Shown piece by piece: positions 57,183-64,000 of a stretch of 64,000 nucleotides of DNA. The position numbers and the translations under genes were made by a program. The notes beneath the pieces are model-generated. The model had not been told where the DNA came from and made no database searches. It was given only the letters and a program-made list of their open reading frames with translations. Within the stretch, counting starts at the first letter, position 1. The number at the start of each line of letters is the position of its first letter. Source of the DNA: Siphonodentalium dalli (Eukaryota; Mollusca; Scaphopoda; Gadilida; Siphonodentaliidae); contig CP136064.1 in NCBI GenBank assembly GCA_032622095.1, positions 272,757,614-272,821,613 on the forward strand, given 5' to 3'.

Positions 57183-60110
57183 CAGCATAATATCCAGACC
57201 CCTTCCATATTTCCCTCAATGATATTCAACCAATCAGCAGCCAGATTTTTGTGTTATGCTGACTCGAGTTTCCCTACACAAATTCAAGAAGCGTAACTCT
57301 ATATAATTAGTTGCTTTTAACATATTGTAAAGAAAATCGAACTTTGATCGTGTAAACCGCGCCAATTTTACAAAAACAGCTTTACTGTGATACGATAGAA
57401 ATATAGGAGTCATTGGACATCCTATTATCTCCCAGTGGTCCTTTAACCCACATACCCCGTTTTAAAATTTATTCGGGTAAGAAATAACACCGATACTGTA
57501 TTCCTGATAACTCTGGAAGCACAGTTTAGTAGAAAGATACTAATGCCTCATGTCATGCTTGTCATATACATATATACTGCACAGTGCTGCACAGTGTCGC
57601 ATGCCCCATGTCCATCCACTCTCTAATGGGAATATTATGACCACAAATGTGATCACACCCAAAATTCAGGGTTATTCATCATAATTTAATTTGTAAAATC
57701 CGACTCGCGTGCACAACGCACAGGATAGAAAGGCATATGTATAAGTTTTTGAAAACTAGTTACGTATTTCTACCATACGCCTTAAGCAATTGATCTAATT
57801 TTGAACAGTACAATGTTTAATTGGATTTGAATTAGCCCCCCCCCCCTCAACTTAGAAAACAAGTAGAAACCTTCTTAAATCAATTTAAAAACATGGTAGA
57901 AGACAATTTTTAAATTATTTAACACTATTAAAATAATTAATGGCGAATTTAACCATTAAAATCATACTAAGATGAAAAAATGGTTGCAATTTGGACGAGT
58001 TTGCTTAAAAAAAAAAATTTAAAATGGTAATTTGTTTTAAAAAAATTGAATTTTTTTTTAGCACGATTAGTTATTTAACATTATTAACACAATAACTATT
58101 CAACTTAATCACCAAAATCATACTAAAATTAAATGGTTACAAATTGAAAAAAAAATTTGAAAAATTTGGGCTAAAAACGTAGAAAAATGCCTAAAATTCG
58201 CAAAAACCAAAGAAGGCTACAAATTTGTTCTTGCTATCATAAATATTTTTCTTCATTACCATACCTAAAACATTAAAAATAACATGGTCGCAACTTGTCC
58301 GTCAATATGAGCAACACTACCTCCCGATCTCCTGGACTATGAGCAATTATTTTTATAGCGCCCTAAAAAGTATACCCACCCCCCCCCCCTAATTTTGTCT
58401 CAGACGTAAAACCACGGTTACTTGGAATTTGTTGCAAATTCACATGACTAATCTAGTAAAATGTATACAAATGTATATATTTTCATGAAGCTAAGACATA
58501 ATAACACTATTTTGGGCCAAAATTGAAACTCACCATCCAATATGGCCACCAAAATGGCCGCCGGAAGCTGAAAATATGACATTTTTTGACAAATATCTTC
58601 TAGATCAGTTCATGCTGTTTGGAACTGGTTCAGTAATATGACTTTATTTTGTATTTTATATATTAAATGATCATTGGAGCAATTAAATATGCAATTATTG
58701 TGGTCCTATCCGCTTGTGATTCCTCAAAAATTCGATTTTACAGAACGCGGTATAAAATTTCACAAAAAATCACAACTGGGATTCTAGTCATATTTCAACA
58801 AGAAATGAACAGAAAGTTGCTATTAAGTGAGGCATACCATTACCTATGAATATTCCAACTCACTGGAACCAAAATTCTTACTTTGGCTAAAAATGACTGA
58901 CAAAATGGCCGCCAAAATATGGAAAATGGTAAATATTGCCCTAGGGTGTCCTGCAATCGCTCACAAGTTGTGGTTGATGTACACAATTGGCTATTATGCC
59001 TTGTAGACATTGAATACTAACATGTCTGCTGTACCATGGTTAACTGTTACTGTTGTCACCACTGACATCACCAAAAATATTGGACTTTTCTCCCAAAAAC
59101 TGGACATAAATATCGGCAAAAATTCACTTTTCAGGTTTGGACCTTTTTTTCTAATAAAATGAAACTATCTTTGGATTGAAAGGTGTTTATTGTATTGGTC
59201 TATCTTAAATGTGTCACACTACAGTGTTTATATACCAAATTGATGAAGATGGCTTCCAAAATGGCAACCAAATTGGTAATAAGTTATTATTTTTACATAT
59301 ATCATTATAACATTATATATATAACATTATTGTCTGCGTTATCCGTAAAGGTAGCAAATTGTGACTCACTTGGTTATTATACGTGTTAGTTAATTAACTG
59401 TTCTATTATGGTTGTCCCAGTTCCGTATGGGGCATGACAAATTAATTTTAAAGTATGGAATTTTGCGGAGAACCTCTTTTGTGATTCTGGCCATATTATT
59501 GAAAGGATATGGGCAGAACTTTGAGACGGAACTGAGATGAACCATAATATGTGGCTCTTCTGGTCCATTATGATAAACCAATATCAACTGGATACAGGAT
59601 GGATGCCAAGATGGTAGCCAGGGAGTTACTCTATGCTCATAGGTGATGTGAATGGGTATACACGGAGTTAGTGTATGTCATGAATGATGTGAATATTTAT
59701 ACAATGAGTGACTATATGGTTATGAGTGTGTTGTCCATAGTGAGATGTATAGGTATACAGTGAGAGGTCGTGGTCAGTTGTGGGGTGAATCGGTATGCAT
59801 GGGGTGACTGTATGGTTTATGGTTGTGTGTATCCTGTACAAGTGCAGTTTTTTAGTGCACCCGGTGTGCCGGTATGGACATTGATGTGGTGTATGGATAT
59901 CTACATGGTCATCTATGTATTGATGATGTATATATGGAGTGACTGTAAGGCCATGGGTGAGATGTACATGTGTTTTCTGTATGATCATGGATGGGGTGTG
60001 TGGATAAATAGTGAGTGGTTTTATGGTTACGGGTAATGTATATGGTATACATGGAATGACTGTACTGTCATGTTTGAAGTGTATATGCATACCTGGAGGA
60101 AGCTAGGTGG
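57183..60110 (-). repeat. Composite dispersed repeat, inverted full copy (C-B-A-minisatellite)
   Basis: Reading backwards from 60110 it contains the ~45 bp minisatellite (60110-59630), segment A (59600-58960), segment B (58960 to about 58400), an AT-rich stretch (58370-57890), then segment C (57885-57183, continuing across the palindrome to 55861). The poly-C run 57836-57846 (11 bases) corresponds to the 18-base G run at 40464. It is the inverse of 38884-41158. Confidence 0.9.
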
Positions 60111-60539
60111 ACTATATGTTGATGTTATTCCATTTAAAAGTATTATTATTGAAAAGTTAACTTATCGCGTGATACATCATACCTGCAATCAACTACCGGC
60201 ATTAGAGCGAACAAACAAACCATCTGGCACTTCAACAACAAATCCAGCGCAAGGCATCACAAAAAGGACGTTTCTTCTCTGGATGTTGTACTTCTTCGCA
60301 AAAATATTATGGGATGCCATCTTGTATTTTGAGATCCCTCTGATAGCGAGTGTGGTTCTCACATAATTATGTCGCACAAAATGACATCTACAATTGCGCA
60401 TTTGTTGTTTTATTCTTGATTGCGATTTTCAGGGGTACCCATGTGCGCAATGTTATATCTTTAGAGATGAGGAATGTTGAGTTTTGTGTTTATTATTTCG
60501 CAAATTAAAAGATATGTTAATGACAGAACTACTATTTCA

Positions 60540-61720
60540 TATGACTAATGTAATGAAATGAATGTAATGAATCGCCACAATATATACCACTGGAGACGTC
60601 ATTTGTCCTGTTTTCCCGTATTTGTTTTCACGAAGTGTTATAAATTCGAGACATGACAAAGCCCATCTGATTTTTTGTTTATATACTTGATCACCATATT
60701 TTGGTCTCCGTCATCTCGCAAACAATAAATTGCCATTTAATAATGGAAACACACATTCTAGCTAATACATCGCATAAGTAATACCATATGAGACGGTATT
60801 TGCCCCCATATCGTATTAGTTGTTCACAAAGTGTTGACATTAAACTTAACTGCCATGTTGGCCGCCATTATAACGCAATAGTGGGTGTGACTTCAAACGT
60901 TTGTTTCTTTATCGCATTCAGCACAAATGAAATCCAAAATGTATGCTCATTTCTTTTTGGCCTGTACTACAATCCCCAGTGGCCCATTTGTGTGGAAGTT
61001 TGTGACTGTAGGGGTGGTTAAGTTTTTTGTCTAATTATTGCATCAATTGATAATATGGATTAATGCTGAATCTAATGCTTGATATGTATTATTCCATGTT
61101 GTCAGTACAGTGATATATAATATACCACCGGGATGTTCCTTTTATGTATTTGTCGTATGCCCGTTCACTAAATTTTAAAATTAAAATTGGCCGCCAGATT
61201 GAACGCAATCTTGGATTATGACACTCTTCTATTACCAGATATGGGTGCCAATGTGGTAAATTTGCATGTGTATTTAACATTAAATAACACAAAATACTGC
61301 GCATTATGCGATCATTCGTGGTTCCAATCCCAGCCGACAACCTTAGTTCGAATTTTATGACATTGCACGGCGGAATAAATGTTTGACTATTATTTTACCA
61401 ATTGATAAGATGTATTATTGGTGAAACTAATGTTTCATAAGAAACGCTATTCTATATGATCATCAAAATAATATACATTATACCACTGGGGACGTTCCTT
61501 TTCTGGATGTTTCGTATGTCTTAACATAAAAACTGAATGCCATCGTGGATTTTGATACTCTTCTAATAGTGAATATGGTTGGAAATTCGCATTTTACACT
61601 TGTTATGTGTGTTCTACACTAAATAAAAGGAAATACTACGCACTATTCTATCATTCTGGGATCAAGTCGCCGGTGATGGCTATACTTATTATGATATTGG
61701 GGGAGGGTTAAGTTTTTGCC
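60540..61720. repeat. Diverged tandem repeat, three units
   Basis: 'ataccactgg.gacgt' and close variants occur near 60588, 61118 and 61480, each followed by 'tttg.cgtatg' text. 'aaatact.cgca.tat' and 'atcattc' recur near 61290 and 61630. There is no credible gene between 60110 and 61720. Confidence 0.55.
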
Positions 61721-61729
61721 TATTATTGC

Positions 61730-62510
61730 AATATTTGTAAGATCAGGAAAATAAAATTAATACCTCCGGTAGAAAATACTCCAGTCTTTCCAAACGTATA
61801 TAGAAAGATAGGCTCATGCCAGTGTGCTAGTTTTGTACAGAGTTGACGGGCGACAGTTTCTCTGAATTTTCATGATTTTTTGACGCAGAACGTTACATTC
61901 TCCACCATGACGTCGTGAAATCTCAAACAAACCCGAAAACAATAAAACGTTCTGATCTAGTATCACCATGTACCCCATAACAACAAATAGAACGTTCTGA
62001 TTTTGGTGATGTGATTAACTTTTAACCAATGGTGTATAGCTGGCCAACCGCTGAAAACAGGCTAATATTCTGTAGGGTACCTTCACAAGATATATAAGAT
62101 ATGTTCATTTATCAAAACCGCATGGTCTAGTTTTTGTGATACCCTCGGATTTGGCGATACCACGTACACGGGGGTTACACGGGGTGTAGACGCATCGCAG
62201 ATCATTCATCCATATTCACTGTAGAGACTTTGGTCATAGTTTTTGTCCGTTAAGAGAGAGTCGAAACAACATATGGTATGAGGTGATAGGCGAATTCGAA
62301 ATATTGTTTACATTTAACCAAACTGCTAGTTGACCTATTCACTTTCATTGAACAGCCAAACTGAGCCAATCATGTTTCATTCATTGTTGACCGTACACAC
62401 ACAGTGTGGCACACCTACACGTTGATGTGTAGTATAACTATTTCGACCGAATAAGTTTCATGTATCGAATCCTTAGTCACATGTAGTAAGCGACAAATTA
62501 TCGTGTATTT
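61730..62510. other. No gene seen
   Basis: No open frame of note. 'aacgttctgat' words recur near 61947 and 61991. Confidence 0.4.
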
Positions 62511-62512
62511 TT

Positions 62513-62846
62513 ACCCTGTGCAAATGCATTCTCTTATATATGCGAGTCAACCATAGGTCGCCTCTCATATATAAGAGAATGCATTGGCCTAACAATTTTT
62601 TACAATTTTAATAATTTTTTCTTGTATTCTTTAACAAGTTTATAATTTCACCCATACAGAGCTCCAGACAAACACGAGGAGACGACACTCTTCTATATTT
62701 TTCTATATATGTGTGGGGCTCCCTGCAGGGTAGTGGATGTTTTTTTATTTTATGTCCTAAAAATTGTTAGGCCAATGCATTCTCTTATATATGCGAGGCG
62801 ACCTATGGTCGACTCGCATATATAAGAGAATGCATTGGCACAGGGT
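62513..62846. mobile_element. MITE with self-palindromic ends, copy 1
   Basis: The ends read ACCCTGTGC… and …GCACAGGGT. Each end contains a 67 bp near-perfect palindrome (62521-62587 and 62772-62838) with arms based on CCAATGCATTCTCTTATATA and a short GACC/GGTC inner stem. CCTAACAATTTTT (62588) and its inverse (about 62760-62771) extend the terminal inverted repeat. The flanking TA on both sides may be a target duplication. No coding capacity. Confidence 0.9.
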
Positions 62847-62865
62847 AAACAAAATTCCGACTTAC

Positions 62866-63018
62866 GACTGGATTTGATATGGCGGGTCACATATGTTGTT
62901 GGGAACAAGTGTACGGTAATGGTCCAGATATGCCTCGCTGTATTTAAGAAACTCGTTTTCATGCTGCTGTGAGTATTCCACAATTTCACCCTCGTGTGTT
63001 CCAGGAACTTTGTACTTC
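62866..63018 (-). CDS. Exon-like segment, unknown protein
   Basis: On the minus strand a strong acceptor (tttgccactgtag, ending at 63019) precedes 153 bp of open sequence, which ends at CAGTC|GTAAGT, a donor with a perfect intron side (GT at 62865-62864). The exon is phase 2 to phase 2 and encodes about 50 residues including YKVPGTHEGEIVEYSQQHE, FLKYSEAYLDHYRTLVPNN and CDPPYQIQS. It is hydrophilic and non-repetitive, unlike nearby frames. Without the donor, the frame stops at TAA three bases further. I do not recognise the protein. The MITE at 62513-62846 starts 14 bases into the putative intron or 3' UTR. Confidence 0.4.
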
Positions 63019-63474
63019 CTACAGTGGCAAACACAGTAAGCAAATTAACAACTGTAGAGTGGTAATTAGCGTTGTCATCCTTCCATTGCAGAAACGCTAT
63101 AGGAAACCGCCACTAACTTACCACAATGAAAGACAACCGAACTCCAATAGAGTGTTAATCGAGTATATGTTTATTGTCAAACTCTATGATATATCAATCC
63201 TATGGGAGCACATTGCGAGCCAGTTGTTTTGCAAGAATATAATTCCCAATGATCAAAACAATAATTTGGTGTCAGGAATCTATATGTCATAACATTTGCC
63301 AAATGTGTAGGACCAACAAACGAAGATCATATTGGCGTGGTCCATTGGTATAGATAGTGGAAAACCCCCTATGCTAATTCCGTTACCATCACACACAGGC
63401 AACTCAGTCAAGAGTATCTCAGTTGTCTCTATATATTCACTTATCATGGTTAATTCATCCAAAATGTTGGACTG

Positions 63475-63640
63475 TCTTCATATCTATATTATTTTGTCTT
63501 TCGTTGATATGAATGAGAAATAAAAGAGGTCCTAATATAGAGCCGCGTTTGACGCCTGCGGATACATATGTCCAGTCAGAGCTAGTGTTGCCAATAACAA
63601 CTGTCTGTTGGTGAGCTTTAACCCTTTACCCAACAGAACG
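63475..63640 (-). pseudogene. LINE reverse-transcriptase fragment
   Basis: The minus strand gives LTNRQ, then (after a frame change) TVVIGNTSSDWTYVSAGV, KRGSILGPLLFLIHIN and a TGA near 63452. This is the RT region around motif B, normally GVPQGS(I/V)LGPLLFL, with PQ replaced by KR. Sequence on both sides is unrelated; a MITE abuts the upstream side at 63641. It is a short relic from a LINE group different from the 4.9-8.7 kb element. Confidence 0.75.
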
Positions 63641-63871
63641 GCCCTGTGCCAATGCATTCTCTTATATATGCGAGTCGACCATAGGTCGCCTCGCATATAT
63701 AAGAAAATGCATTGGCTTAACACATTAAAAATTATAAAATTGTTAAAGAATGTAAGAAAAAATGGTAAAAAGTGTTAAAAAAAAGAACTTTTTAGGCCAA
63801 TGCATTCTCTTATATATGCGAGGCGACCTATGGTCGACTCGCATATATAAGAGAATGCATTGGCACAGGGC
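63641..63871. mobile_element. MITE with self-palindromic ends, copy 2
   Basis: GCCCTGTGCC… at 63641 and the inverse …GGCACAGGGC at 63871. The terminal palindromes are at 63649-63715 and 63797-63863 (67 bp each), nearly identical to those of copy 1. The core is shorter and differs from copy 1 in sequence. It lies against the LINE fragment at 63475-63640. Confidence 0.9.
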
Positions 63872-64000
63872 ATAACTGTAACCATCACAATGTGGTCAAT
63901 GAACCGGTTCCAATGATATCCATATTTGTATGGTTTTATTGAAACAGACCGAATATATTTTAGGCTGTTGAAGCTTTATTTGGTTGTTTTGGCCGTTTTG

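Noticed and set aside
59668-60090. 140-codon minus-strand frame
   Set aside because: Inverted copy of the ~45 bp minisatellite.
60189-60401. Minus-strand 70-codon frame with a nearby GTATGA donor
   Set aside because: The frame stops before the donor and shows no domain; a chance frame in a repeat edge is more likely.
61310-61345. tRNA box-B-like 'ggttccaatcccagcc'
   Set aside because: No A box at the right distance and no cloverleaf arms could be drawn.

Overview
This is a eukaryotic, gene-poor, AT-rich window built almost entirely from repeats and decayed mobile elements. It contains interrupted coding segments, splice-like junctions, many tandem and inverted repeats, and no operons or Shine-Dalgarno-led genes, so it is not prokaryotic. 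The best guess is a marine invertebrate, most likely a lophotrochozoan such as a mollusc. The basis is a CR1/L2-like LINE carrying a PHD finger and a 2A-like peptide, a KRBA2-like integrase relic, and abundant CCGTCCG-type and 'tgaccttgacctt' dispersed repeats. This placement is inference; no species-diagnostic gene is visible.

Layout. 1-4.85 kb: unassigned DNA with one degenerate ~169 bp direct duplication. 4.85-8.7 kb: a nearly complete but dead LINE on the minus strand (2A-like peptide, PHD finger, APE endonuclease, reverse transcriptase, 3' 44-bp tandem repeat and AAG-rich tail). 9-24 kb: repeats, including a ~1.9 kb terminal-inverted-repeat element (11.9-13.8 kb), a palindromic minisatellite with a 129 bp higher-order period (17.9-18.3 kb), TTCCGAAGG minisatellites and ~125 bp tandem repeats. 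24.5-29.3 kb: a 17 bp minisatellite, a ~45 bp minisatellite joined to a dispersed repeat, and ~580 bp tandem repeats. 29.4-29.9 kb: a frameshifted fragment of a multicopy invertebrate protein family. 30.4-35.9 kb: a 5.46 kb foldback element with a 42 bp satellite in opposite orientations in its two arms, inserted in a ~154 bp tandem array. 37.6-38.1 kb: the best host-gene candidate, a small secreted PAN/apple-like protein on the minus strand. 38.9-41.2 kb and 55.9-60.1 kb: inverted copies of one composite repeat; the second is interrupted by a 1.3 kb palindromic element whose empty site survives in the first. 42.75-43.46 kb: a decayed DDE integrase. 45.7-51.8 kb: several promoter-like clusters and small elements. 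53.4-55.8 kb: tandem repeats, a 120 bp snapback and a LINE 3' fragment. 60.5-64 kb: tandem repeats, two MITEs whose ends are themselves palindromes, an exon-like segment and a small reverse-transcriptase fragment.

How things relate. Few functional genes can be supported, so there is no pathway to describe. The main story is layered transposition: elements inserted into repeats (foldback in a tandem array, palindrome in a composite repeat, MITE beside a LINE fragment), with target-site evidence in two cases. Both large palindromes, the hairpin-ended MITEs, the palindromic minisatellite and the three-way-junction sequence make the window unusually rich in sequences able to form hairpins or cruciforms.
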